Assembly: GCA_025766275.1 (NCBI GenBank)
Contig: JAFKAC010000002.1
Location: 2,852,001 to 2,916,000 of the forward strand
Length of the DNA stretch: 64,000 bases
Direction: 5' to 3'
Source of the DNA: Lactarius indigo
Lineage: Eukaryota; Basidiomycota; Agaricomycetes; Russulales; Russulaceae
Below are positions 11,878 to 23,115 of this stretch, piece by piece. Made by a program: the position numbers and the translations under genes. How positions within the stretch are numbered: position 1 is the first letter of the stretch; each line of letters starts with the position of its first letter. Under the pieces are notes generated by a model that worked only from the letters and a program-made list of their open reading frames with translations, searched no databases and had not been told where the DNA came from.

Positions 11878-13133
11878 ATGTCTAGGTCATACGATCGCGG
11901 TTTGTACCCCGATCTCACTTCTGTCTACCACGTTACTGAACACCTCTTGTAGCCCTTACCGTTTTCTCGCCTGATGGTCATTTATTCCAAGTATGCACCT
12001 GGAGCCTCAGCTCTTGACGCGCGTCTCATGTCTTACAGGTCGAATATGCTCAGGAAGCAGTGAGAAAGGGAACCTGCGCCGTACGCACCGCCGTCCCCAT
12101 GGATCTCGATCCATCTCACTCCAAATAGGTCGGTGTACGCGGAAAGGATGTCGTAGTCTTAGGCGTCGAGAAGAAGTCCGTCCTTCAATTACAAGACCCA
12201 CGAACAGTGAGAAAGGTCGTCATGCTCGATGACCACATCTGTCTTGCTTTCGCCGGTTAGTGCATCCCGATCTTCGACCCATGGAATGGAGAAATAACCG
12301 TGGATGGTTTTGGCCAGGTCTTACCGCTGATGGACGCGTACTGATCGACAAGGCAAGAGTGGAGTGCCAACGCCACCGCCTCACAGTAGAAGATCCCGTT
12401 ACTGTCGAATATATTACCAGACATATTGCGGGCATTCAGCAGGTAACCTCCTCGGTACGCGCAAGCCTCGCATAAAGTTAATTTCTCCCTTCGAAAGCGT
12501 TACACACAATCCGGAGGCGTTCGACCATTTGGTATTTCGACCCTCATCGTTGGTTTTGACCCGAACGATATAGTACCTCGGCTATACCAAACGGAACCCA
12601 GTGGCATCTACAGCGCCTGGAAGGTGCGTCTTCCCCGTCTTTCACCCCGTATACTCATTAGTTCATGTCAACACAAGGCCAATGCTATCGGCAGGTCTTC
12701 CAAAACCGTTAGAGAGTTTCTAGAGAAGAATCATAAAGATGACATGACGCGTGACTGAGAGTATTAAACTCACTGTAAAGAGTCTCCTGGAGGTAGTGCA
12801 GACCGGTGCGAAAAACATCGAGATCAGCGTTATGGAGAGTTACGGGAAAGTTACCGTGAGTGGAGGCATTGTATATCTTTCGTCTGCGCCTGGTTCACCC
12901 TCGCTTGAACGTAGAATTTGGATCTAGCGCAAATAGAAGCCATCGTCCAAGAGATCGAGCAGGAGAAAGAAGCCGGTAAGACCAAGTCACCAAGTCATCT
13001 TCTGTCTGTTTTACTCATTATGACTGGACGTGCAGAGGCCGAAAGAAAACGCTCGAGGTTGGCTGCTACCGCGGCTGGCCAGGCTGCGATGGCCACTCGT
13101 GCGACAGATGCGCCAAGCGGAAGTGGGCAGTAG
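11878..13133 (+). CDS. PRE6: 20S proteasome subunit alpha4 (Pre6/PSMA7), one frame disruption
   Basis: Structural alpha-ring subunit of the 20S proteasome. Exon 1 is MSRSYDR, and across a GTTTGT-donor intron it joins [13 protein letters not shown], the alpha-subunit N-terminal signature, then [15 protein letters not shown] and [16 protein letters not shown]. Later exons give [20 protein letters not shown], then [40 protein letters not shown] and [20 protein letters not shown]. These match alpha7/Pre6 more closely than other alpha subunits. The lysine- and Glu-rich C-terminal tail ends at 13133. Oddity: after KDDMTRD the frame meets TGA. Skipping the T at 12756 (CTG to CG) restores [20 protein letters not shown]. 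The subunit is essential, so the apparent insertion is more likely an error or an inactive allele than real biology. Confidence 0.5.
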
Positions 13134-13319
13134 TTGTATTGTTTGTAATTATATAATCCGGATGAATTCACGAATGAAGGTGGCAGGGGTTAACCTGAAC
13201 CCAATTTGGAAACAGGTTATACTATTCTGGTACTCTACTCAATGGGACCCTGGTCACCCCGCTCTCAAGTTACGCCTGCGATCGCGTCTGACACGAACCC
13301 GCGCGTTACGTTGTCAACG

Positions 13320-16300
13320 ATGGTCACCTCACAGATAGTCACCAGCTCTTCTGGGCACATCATTTATTCTGAGATCCTGTCCGTAACGTCTGTAATGCGA
13401 AAGAATTCCCGATGGTCTTCAAGTACGCAGACATTTTACACCAGAGACTCAGCTCTCGCAAGCAACCTCGGACTTCGGCGGCCGGGCACTAATGCCGCTG
13501 CAGTACCACAGCAAGGGAGCAGAGAGGAGGATCTCATGTTGGGTTTTGAACAGCTGAAGAGGACTCTTAGAAGTACGCAGGGTATGTGCACCTCTTGCGC
13601 GCAGAGGCTTTGCTGAATGAATCTTTGCTTGTAATCAGACGTCTCGTCTATCCCTCTTCCTGATATTCTCGCTCCTTTTCTCGCCATCGTTCGCTCACCT
13701 TTATCCACGGGCCCAATTGCGTCGGCTGCTCTTTCTGCCTTGCACTCTTTCTTCGCCTGCGGCCTCTTCTCGCAAGGCAATCCATCCGTCGATGTCGCCC
13801 TTACAGAGCTCAGTTCCGCTGTCTCTCACTGCAAGTTTGAAGCTAGCGACTCTTCCGGGGACGAGGTCGTATTGCTTCGGATCTTGACCGTCATCGAGGA
13901 CTGTATGTGTGGGAGTTGGGGCCCACAAATCGGTGATATTGAGGTGTGTGAAATGCTGGAGACCGTCCTTGCGACGTGTGTCCAAATGAGACTTAGCGGT
14001 CAGTACACCCCCTTTGTTCCCGTCCTCTGCGTATTCACAAGTCCACAGAGGCTCTGCGACGTTCAGCGGAACTTACGATGCACCAGCTCGTGAGAACGGT
14101 TTTCTCGAAACTACACGGCCTCGACCCTGAGAGTGAAGAGAAAAAACTGTCGAGCACGCCGCCCTCTGGAACAGACCAACCTCCACCACCTACGGACCAA
14201 TTATCAGGTGAGGATGCAGGTGAGGGTACAACTGCTAGTCAACTAGTTACCCCCACCGCGCCTGCCCCGCCGGATGTTTCCGGGATACGTAAGTCAGGGT
14301 GTATGTCGTTGCCCTTTCCGTCGTTTGCCCCAGCATTGACGTATGTCCAAGATGGTCTGCCGTCGATTGTCGAGCTTCTCCGGGTTCTGGTGAACATCCT
14401 TGACCCACATGACCGCGTCCATACAGACTCGACGAGGCTCTTGGCGCTAGGCGTACTCAACACATCCTTTGAGGTGTCTGGCTCGCGGTTAGGCGATTTT
14501 CCCACTCTACGCGCAATGATCCGAGACCACGGATGCAAGTACCTGTTCCAGCTTGCCCAATCAGATAATTCCTCCGTTTTCCAACTGACACTTCGCACCA
14601 TATCCACCATGATGAATGCTATGCGAAAATACCTGAAGCTTCAGCAGGAACTATTTCTCGCTTATACGTTAGATCGGCTCGCACCTCCGGTGACGGGCAA
14701 ACTGAGTCGTCTCGGAACGCCAGTGCCGAAGAGCGGGTTTTTCTCCCCTCGTCCTGGAACTCCCAAGTCTCACTCCCCCAGCCTTGAGCTCGTCGCTGAG
14801 ACCGAAAATGAAAGCCCCACACCAAACAAGCCATCCGTCGTACCAGCTCGTGGTGGGGCGCGGGATCTGCTACTGGAGACTCTCAGTCAAATATCGAGCC
14901 ATCCTGGCTACCTGGTCGAACTATTCAGCAACTATGACTGTGACATTAATGCCGAAAATCTGTTTGACAGAGTTTTGGACCTATTAACTAAGGTCGACGC
15001 AAAAAGACAAATTGATTAGTTGGTCGCTCATGGCTTTCCTGATTTTCTAGGGAGTATACACCGATTATTACGGGGAATCATTGCCATTTTCATATTTGAG
15101 TGCCCAGCACTTGTGCCTGGACGTGCTTCTTACCTTCGTCAATGCGATGGCTAGCCGCGTCGCTGATGTGAGTGATTTTAGTCCAGTAGATGGCCCTGTG
15201 TTGACCAGATGGCCAGCCGAGCACAGAATGGCCTGAGGTTCGTCAACGCAAGCCCAGTACGCGCACAGGTCTCAATCTGTTCTAACCCTTTTCAGAGTTA
15301 TATCTCCGCTGAGGAGCTGATGCGACGAAAATCCAAGAAGAGGCTCATTTTGGCTGGTGCTGCTCGCTTCAATAATAAACCAAAGACAGGCCTCGCATTC
15401 CTTGAAGAAAATGGCCTCATCTACCACGACCTTTCCGAAGGGGTTACTCACCCACAGAGCCTTGCCCGGTTTCTGAAAAGCAGCACTCGGCTAGATAAAA
15501 AACTTTTAGGGGACTTAATCTCAAAGCCAGAGAATATTGAGGTCCTCAAGGCTTTCATCGGTCTCTTCGACTTTCGCGAAGTGCGTGTAACATTCGTGGT
15601 TGTACGTGTTCTCATCCTTCACTCATTAATCTAGAAACCTATTGCGGACGCGATGAGAGAACTGTTGGAAACGTTCCGATTACCCGGGGAAGCTCAGCAG
15701 ATTGCCAGAATTACCGAGACATTCGCCGAGATCTACTTTGCGTCTCAGCCAGGTCTCGTCTCTTTCCATGCAGTCGCAGCCCTGTCGCTCACGCTACCTC
15801 TTAGCTGAGATAAAAAGCCAGGATGCCGTCTACGTCCTTGCGTATTCGGTGATCATGTTAAACACTGATCTACATAACCCGCAAGTTCGGGTAAGTCGAT
15901 ACACATGATCATAGCTCATTCGTTCTGGCCGCGACTTCTTTTTCAGAAACGCATGACCATCGAAGATTACCAGCGAAATCTAAGAGGTGTTAACGATGGA
16001 TCCGATTTCTCGCCCGAATATCTTGTGAGTGATATGATGAATGTATCGGGGCGATATCACTCAAGCCCTTCATAGCAAGCTGTTTACGATTCAATAAGAA
16101 AACAAGAGATAGTAATGCCTGAGGAGCATACGGGCCAACTGGGCTTCGAGTTTGCTTGGAAAGAGCTGCTCGTTCGCTCGAGACAATCCGGTATGCAGTG
16201 ACGCGCATGTCTCCGTGTATTGAGACCACCCCCGCTTTCTAGGAGAACTCATGATCTGTAACTCCCCTGTCTTTGACAAGGAATTGTTCAAAGTCCATGT

Positions 16301-18822
16301 GGAAACCTGTTATTTCTGCGATCACCTTTGCGTTCATGACTTTTGACGACGACTACATGATCGAACGTGCGATCGCGGGCTTTCGACAATGCGCGACTCT
16401 TGCTGGTCATTTCCAACTTCCGGAAGTATTCGATTATGTGGTCATTTCGCTCTCCCAAGCAACAAGTCTTCTTTCTGAGAACCTTCCGTCCGAGGTTCCC
16501 GTGTATCCGGTAGTGGAAGTCGAAGGGCAATCTATTACCGTATCCTCACTGGCCGTCAACTTTGGCGCTCACCTGAAGGGGCAACTCGCTGCTGTCGTCT
16601 TGTTCAATATCATGAACGGCAACGGTGACGCCATTCGCGAAGGCTGGATTCAGGTTCGCCGCTTTGTCTTTTTACTCTTTCAGGTGCTTGATGCTATGCA
16701 GGTCTTTGAAATTCTCTTAAACCTGTTCATTCACTCGCTGCTCCCCACCAGAATGCTTCAGATGGAGGATTTCTTGGGTGGTGTTTCCATGATACCTTTG
16801 CGCGGAAGCAGTAGTCAACCGACACGATCAGCACCGAGGAGCGACGGCCTTCTGTCCACTCTTTCGTCATATTTGATGACACCGTACAGCTCTGCAGAAG
16901 ACAATCCTGTTCCCAGTGCATCTGATGCCGATATCGAAAACACCCTTTGTGCACTTGATTGCATTTCGACTTGTCGACTGGAAGAACTATACGCGCAGAT
17001 CATGTAGGTATTGGCATTACCTCTTACCATGTATTACTGACCCGTCACAGGCAGCTGGAGTTGGACCCCTTGGTTGCAGCTGTTCGGTCATTGGAAGCTC
17101 TGGCTTATGAGAGAACAAATGCGAGACTTCAACACGAATCCGACGATACCCCTTCCGAGTACGCGTCGCCGCGACCACTACCGTATGACCCAGCTTCGGT
17201 CTTTTTACTCGAGATGATGGTCAGCATTGTCTGCAATACACCCGCACACATAGAAGAACTATGGTGAGGCCCACGGTAATGAAGAGGCACCTAGCTAATT
17301 ATTTCTCAGGCCCATAGTTTTTGAGCACTTGTCTCTGCTACTCAAATCTTCTCAAAAATACAGCATTCTTCTCGTCGAGCGCGCTGTCGTCTCTGTTATG
17401 CGCATTTGTCTTATCTTGGCTACTAAGGCGAGTTGACGAAGCGTTGTCGTAAAACCTAAACTGACAACCGGGGTCAAAACAGCCGAAACCAATTGCGTGA
17501 TCAGATATATCTCTCCTTTGATCTTCTTGGAGGTCTCCCACCAGCGGTGGCGAATTCGGTAGCAGAGCAGGTCATTTCGGGGCTGATCCTCATCGTGCAA
17601 AACCACCGTGAGGTCATCAGCTCGCAAACGGAGTGGAACATCGTTCTGGCATTGGTCCGCTCAAGTGTTTCGAATCTCGAGGCGGCTCGCAGTGTCATTT
17701 GACCTCATCCAGCGACTCACCGCTGAAGGTCCCGAGCAACGTATCAGTACGGACAATGTCGCTGGCCTCACCGCTGTGCTCGATGACTTTGTCACTGCTG
17801 CTGGGATCGTGGCAGAAGTAGAGCATCAGCACGCTAGGCGGCGTCCTCAACCTGGTCCATCTAGGTAAAACAAGGTCACCGCCGCGTCCACATTATTTGC
17901 TGACTTTGACCCCAGTTCCTCTATCGTCGACCGTGGGCGAAGGGCTGTTGATCTTCTGTTCGAAATCCTCAAGTGCATACCCTCTTTGGCAGAAAACCGG
18001 GGAGACACACATGACAAAAGTCGGCCAAATTTCCAACCCGGATCTATTTATTCTAACCGACTTCTTTTGCCCCAGGTCGCCATCAACTCACTCTTCCCGT
18101 GTTGATGTCGTTATCCCGCCATGCCACTTCTGCCTCCCCCGAGATTCGTTACTCTGCGCTCTCGTCGCTCTCCCGCGCGCTCCTTGGACCACTCGTCACC
18201 GTGCCCCCCGCTGACGTCGCAGAAGTTTTCCAACGGGTGCTCTACCCACTTCTCGAAGCGTTGATTGCTGCCCCAAGTGACGCTGAGATGGCAGGAAAGT
18301 CGGCTGCGCGCGTCCGCGTTGCTGTGCAAAGCGTTCATGAGATTTGATATGAATGACAACGTGACGCGCCAGGACGTCACTGAGCGCTGGGTGCAAGTCC
18401 TCGACCATTTAGACCGACTAATGCGCACGGACCGAAGTGACCAACTAGTACGCATCCCCCGCCTTTCAATTTTCGGAACGTTGCGCTGACGGATCGCCCC
18501 GTGCTTGCAGTCGGAAGCGGTACCTGAGTCGCTCAAGAATGTAATCCTTGTCATGCAGTCGGCGGGCTTGCTTGTACCTCCCACGGTAGACGAACGTGGC
18601 GACCCACGGGGCGAGCCGAATCGGCTATTATGGCAAATCACGCACGACAAGATTGAGCAGTTCATGCCTGGATTCATGGAAAGCGTCATACCGCCGCCAT
18701 TGGTCCTTTCCACCGGGCCGATAACGGTAACTGCCACGTCTGCTGAAAAGCCAGATTTGCCAGCGCCGAACGCTTCGGACGATAACGCAAAAGAACAACC
18801 TGTGAGAACACCCACTGTCTAG
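13320..18822 (+). CDS. Sec7-domain Arf guanine nucleotide exchange factor, Gea/GBF1 type
   Basis: Large ArfGEF that activates Arf1 at the early Golgi. The N-terminal DCB region starts [20 protein letters not shown], then [12 protein letters not shown]-type helices follow near 14350-14640 and 14860-15170. The Sec7 domain (about 15320-16090) has [16 protein letters not shown], then [11 protein letters not shown], then [20 protein letters not shown]. After an intron comes [20 protein letters not shown], with the helix-G/H hydrophobic groove and the expected catalytic-loop neighbourhood. Downstream HDS regions include [37 protein letters not shown] and [20 protein letters not shown]. More than 15 short introns are needed. 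One-base frame problems occur near 16290, 17505 (with a GC-AG intron before it), 17691 and 18293. The last two are CAG where CG restores the frame. The start could instead be an in-frame ATG at 13242. Family assignment is very firm. Confidence 0.5.
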
Positions 18823-18959
18823 CCAGACCTTCGTTTCATGTCGTAGCACTCTTTGTTATTCTTTCGCACTCTTTATGACAAACGAACGAGCAGTGCTATC
18901 TACCGTTCTGACTGCTTTTACAAGAAACAATACATGGTCACGAAGCGCGGTTTGACAAT

Positions 18960-19925
18960 CTACAGGAACTTCATCTTGGACGGCCTGAATGAAAAACGCT
19001 TGTCAAATGGATTAGAGATATCATAGAGGGGACTTCACACCTGACGCGAGAAAAGAGGGCGGCGAGGATGCCAAGTGGCGCCAGTGTATAGACAACGAGA
19101 CGGACAACAAAGGCGCTAGTCGTGGTCATCCAGGTCGACCAAGCGCCGCCAAGGTGGACCGTTGTCAGGAGGAAAGGCAAAAGGAGATAGCCAGACAACC
19201 GGTGGTATTTCCACACCAGTTTAGCCCGATGACCCCCTCCGAACGCCGCGCCCCCAAACCAGACGCTTCCCGCACCGACTAAGACCTGGACCAAGAGCCA
19301 AGAGCCGGAGATCGATCCGAAGGCCTAGAACAACGGGGGGCTGTAAGAATACTGCGAAAGGGAAACGGGGAGAGGAGACGGGGACGTACACCGTGCCAGG
19401 TGGTAATGTGGGGAGCGCCATGAGATTCCTTGTTGTACCATATGGACGATGAGCCAAGACCGATAGACAGGAAACCTATGATCATCGCGATCTGATGGCG
19501 CCAGAGACCGGTGGCCTTCGTCTTTGGCTGGGACGTCGGTTGGAGGGTGAGAATGCCTATATGCGCCGCATACAGTCAGTCTTGGGCCGAGAGAGACTGA
19601 GAAGAAACGGACCAAAGGTGAAGCATGCAATAGCGAAGGTGTTGAAGGTGGGGTGGAAAGCGAACCAGGAAAGATTGATTGGGTCATTGGACAAAATGAC
19701 GGTCCACGTCGAGAGGACCAAGACCTGCGTTTCGTTGAAAAGGTGAGAGACGTGCAGGCTGTGGGGAAATGACAACCGACAAGTGCTGATGCCTGGGAGT
19801 GGTGCCAGTTAGGGACAGTGACAGAAACGTAAGAAGAGGACAGAGAGACATACCAAGGCGATGTAGAAGGCGGGAGTGTCGCCAGACCTGGTCGGGTCAA
19901 TGGCTTGTTGGTTGTCGCTGCCCAT
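18960..19925 (-). CDS. cytochrome b561-type transmembrane electron carrier
   Basis: Eukaryotic b561-core membrane protein, a di-heme protein moving electrons across a membrane. It starts at 19925 with MGSDNQQAIDPTRSGDTPAF, followed by a hydrophobic segment interrupted by an intron. Exon 2 includes NPINLSWFAFHPTFNTF-like sequence (NDPINLSWFAFHPTFNT) and AIACFTFG, then an exon GILTLQPTSQPKTKATGLWR with RHQ and the helix IAMIIGFLSIGLGSSSIWYN. HITTWHG and the helix-4 segment LVWKYHRLSGYLLLPFLLTT, then VHLGGAW, supply the other candidate heme-ligand histidines. A last helix precedes SRVR and a tiny final exon ending PSKMKFL. Five or six hydrophobic helices are visible. The frame is intact across introns. 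Substrate and membrane are unknown. Confidence 0.5.
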
Positions 19926-20281
19926 GAGTGCGTCGTGTTCGTGTGGTGAACCAGAATGGACCATGTGGATGGAATGTGAATGGGAACGAGGGAACGATCA
20001 TCCCTCTTTAATAAGTAAACGCGATGATGACACAACAAAGCGCGAATAACAAGTCGATGCTGACAGCGCTGACACATCCAGATGTCAACTGTTCACACAC
20101 GCACAGACTTGTTTCCTATCTCTATCTTCACATATCTTGTACCGTTCGCATGTCCTGCACATGGCGTATTATCCCACGTTGCGCTCCCGATCTTGTCCCC
20201 GGTTACCTTTTTTGCCCGTTTTCCTTTTTTTTTTCACAACCGCCGGGAAGAAGAAGCCTGGCGTGCGTGCAATGGGGTGTA
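19926..20281. other. 5' flank of b561 gene and start of gene-poor island
   Basis: About 350 bases with a poly-T run near 20222-20235. I see no gene. It marks the left edge of the rearranged island. Confidence 0.5.
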
Positions 20282-21270
20282 GATGCGCCAAACTGCCTGT
20301 GGCTGCGGCTTGGTAAATGTGGGAGTCAATGAGGGGTTCATGTCGTTGAATGGCTGGGTAAGATCGAGTTGTTGGACCACGAGAGAGACCTTGGCTCGGG
20401 TCCTGGCTTTCTGTGGTGGCCGTCACGCCGAAGCCACCGCTGGAAGCCGAGATGAAACCGTGACATCGATTTCTCATATGCAGGCACTGTCCCTGTTTGT
20501 TGCTGTGTAATAGCTACACCATCCGATATGTCTGCATCTTCCGATTCCGAGACAGCTAGCAGCGTCGTGAGGTATCACTCTTACCTGACAGCCCGAAATC
20601 TTCCTTAATCTGATCTATCTGGTGCAGTAGTTCTGCCGATACAGTTCCATCTGTGCCATCGTCGTACGTCTGGCGTATTTCGCTTCGCCTGCCTCCTATA
20701 GCGCTCAGACATAACACAGGGCGGACACATCTCCCGAGCAGTGCGTCAACAGCAGCAACTCTCCCTACCCAAACTAATGTACTCCAGGCCTCCATCCCCT
20801 TATCACCCGAAAGGTCCCCCTTCCAAACCCGTTGCGGGAAAACCAAAAGGAAAATAAACATGCGTGCTCGGTGCGGGCCACTTCGTACGTATTCGTCCAT
20901 CTGTTGTTGATTTCTGCTGCCAACTAGAACCAAGTCTAATAGTGTTTCAAACGGCCCCACTGCACCTCTGACAGAGTCTACCTGGTGTATTAGCGTTGAC
21001 GATCTTTGTAATACCCCGAGTTGAAATGTGATTGGTGCCTTTTTCTTGACCTCACTGGGCAGGCAGAGCGTGTGATGTCGACAGAGGGTGGTGAGGTAAA
21101 TTGAATGCATACAGTTAGTTGGCTAAGCCGGTAAAAGCTTGGGATCGGGCCAGTCAGGTATTGAAGGTATTGGTTCAAGTCGAAGCGAAACTACAGTATT
21201 GTAAAAACGTCGAGGCCGAGTTTGACTTGTTGCTGGTCCAGCTAGTAGCCCGTCCATTGTCCAGGATCGG
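20282..21270. repeat. direct repeat A, copy 1
   Basis: About 1 kb clearly related to 26428-27290. Matching anchors include GCCAAACTGCCTGTGGCTGC versus GCTAAACTGCCTGCGGCTAC at the left, then ATGTCTGCATCTTCC versus ATGTCCGCATCCTCC, CGTCGTACGTCTGGCGTATT (identical) and TGATTGGTGCCTTTTTCT. Plus-strand translation from 20529 (MSASSDSETASSVV) and from 20653 aligns with copy 2, but a stop after TYSSICC breaks it here. A minus-strand frame (20556-21110) is open for 184 codons in this copy only. It may be a duplicated small gene now decaying, or a non-coding repeat. The coding strand is unresolved. Confidence 0.5.
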
Positions 21271-21639
21271 CCCACTCACAGCTTCACCTATGCTTGATTC
21301 AGTGGTTTCACATAAACATGCTCAAGTTTCTACGTGTTGTCTATATCATTTTACATGATTCCACCCATCTCATTTGCAGTAACGCATTGTGCTAACTCGG
21401 CAGAATACCCCGTTAGCAACTGTAATGAGCCATATCGATTCTATGCGTGATCGAGCTGGATAAACTGTTCTAGTGTGGCTCGTACGGCCGCCTCTGGCTT
21501 TGGGACCTCATACATTCATCTGAAAAACTGGAGCTTGTCAGAACCGGTCCAGACTGGTCTTTGACAGCCCTTGACAGGGTTTAATTTTACAGATGTTGGT
21601 GGGAAGGGTAAGTACCTGAGCCCGAAACCGCCGCGTGGA
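21271..21639. other. intergenic
   Basis: About 370 bases between repeat A copy 1 and the inverted SDR fragment. I see no recognisable genes. Confidence 0.5.
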
Positions 21640-22165
21640 TCACCGTGATCGTGACTGTCTTATCAAGGATCCCTTGCGATGGCCTTGTTTGCACCAGCCA
21701 TTGCGCAGGAGACGTGATAGCGGTTTCCGGTCCGATGCCACGAGATTTGCCTGTAATGAGTACGACCTTACCACGGTATGTTTAATTTGCGCAGCGGCCA
21801 CTTTCCAGTCAATTGTCGGGTACACACTACAGAGAGTGGGGAGATGAAGCGCATGTATAAAGTAAATGGGAATTTACATCGTTAGCGATTCTTCATCGTG
21901 ACCGATAAGACCGGGTCCATGAAGCTGAGAGGAACACTGGAAGGGCGGCCTTTCCTTTCCCTCTCCCAAATTTCAAAAGGAAAAGGAATGTGCGCCGACC
22001 GAGCGTTCCCAATCAAGCTCGTCATCACAATCTGCATGTCAATAAATAATGGCAACAACTGAATGGCACTAAGTGTTTCGGTGTTAAGAATGTCAAGTAA
22101 CGTAGGTGTTACGCTCGCAGATACAACTGTAACCCCGATCGCTGTAAGCACCAGACACCTGACAT
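21640..22165 (-). pseudogene. truncated inverted copy of the SDR gene 5' end and promoter
   Basis: Reading the minus strand from about 22165 downward repeats the promoter and first exons of the intact SDR gene at 22845-23425. Shared landmarks in order are AGCGATCGGGGTTAC, AGATTGTGATGAC, a diverged ATGGA...GGTCACGA first exon with its intron (GTAAATT ... CTCTCTGTAG), AAACATACCGT, then VVLITGKSRGIGPETAIT (real gene: VVLITGASRGIGQETAIT) and LDKT. Small indels break the frame beyond that point, and the copy stops where the parent's codon ~100 would be. Retention of the intron shows a DNA-level duplication, not a retrocopy. It cannot encode a working enzyme. Confidence 0.5.
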
Positions 22166-22844
22166 GGACCTTAGCATGGACATTAGCTTAACACTTAGCA
22201 CAGAAATGAGATACGAAAACTTCTCAAGTCCTGGAGATGAGGCAATCAATTAGTCATACACGAACGAGGCTTAGTAAGGGAGACTATCGAAATTGTAAGG
22301 GCGGCGGTCGAGTCATGGGAACTTTGAAAGGTGTTGCACATTTCTGGAAAAATTGGGTGCACGATAAAATTATATTGTAACAGCCTACATCGTACTCTGG
22401 AATGAAAATGGTTTTTTTTTCGTCGAAAAAGAGGTGTGGATGTATGAGAGTTGTACCAGATAACATAAGGTACTGACGCCCATCAAATGGGTTCGCTATG
22501 TTTCCCACGGTACCTGGTCTTTCTTGCTGTTCACACCTGCCGCCATGGCACCATAGTAGTCACGCCCCGGTACACACCGTCGAATCAAACAATGGCCACC
22601 CATGCGTGGTTCCGTTCAGTATAGTGTGTGTGTACTGTATATCGTCGGGACCTTCGTCTGGACAGCCACCTGAATAAAAGTTCACAAGGATCGCCGTCCA
22701 TTCTACCGCTTCCGTGACTCTCAACCAAAGTTTTCGATTTTGCGAGGCCGAGCTCATGTATGATTTCTCCAGCTCAGGCTCATGAGTGTGTACCCCTATT
22801 TCTTCAAGACTTGAATTCTTCGTCTTCTCATTTTATGCTAAGAC
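22166..22844. other. spacer between the inverted SDR copies
   Basis: About 680 bases separating the two arms of the inverted duplication. It holds only short ORFs of unknown meaning on both strands and a short poly-T run near 22411. Confidence 0.5.
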
Positions 22845-23115
22845 CTGGTCCGTGTCAGCATAAGCGATCGGGGTTACCTGCGAACGTAACGCCTTGGTTG
22901 GCAGCGCCAGCGTCGCTCGAAATTCTTAACGCCGAATTGGTGCCGTTCAATTGTCGTTGCTGACATTGGTTGAGGTGGTTAGATTGTGATGACTCGTTTG
23001 ATCGGGAATGCTCAGTCAGCTCATCCACTGCTCGTCCCCTTTGAATTTTAAAAAGGAAGCAGACATATAAGAAGGCCCCGACCAGGCAGCCTCCCCATCA
23101 TCTCTTTCCTTCCCT
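22845..23115 (+). promoter_or_regulatory. SDR gene promoter, duplicated in inverted orientation upstream
   Basis: The flank of the SDR start codon. The motifs AGCGATCGGGGTTACCTGCG, AGATTGTGATGACTCGTTTG and a TATA-like CATATAAGAAGG near 23064 sit about 50 bases before the ATG. The first two are conserved in the inverted fragment at 21640-22165. Confidence 0.5.

Noticed and set aside
19325..20077. 250-codon minus-strand frame
   Set aside because: It runs through exons and introns of the cytochrome b561 gene in the wrong frame and is Ser/Pro/His-rich shadow sequence.
21119..21195. tRNA-like words (TTGGCTAAGCCGG, GGTTCAAGTC) suggesting A and B boxes
   Set aside because: No cloverleaf with a paired acceptor stem could be drawn, and the related repeat copy lacks the B box.
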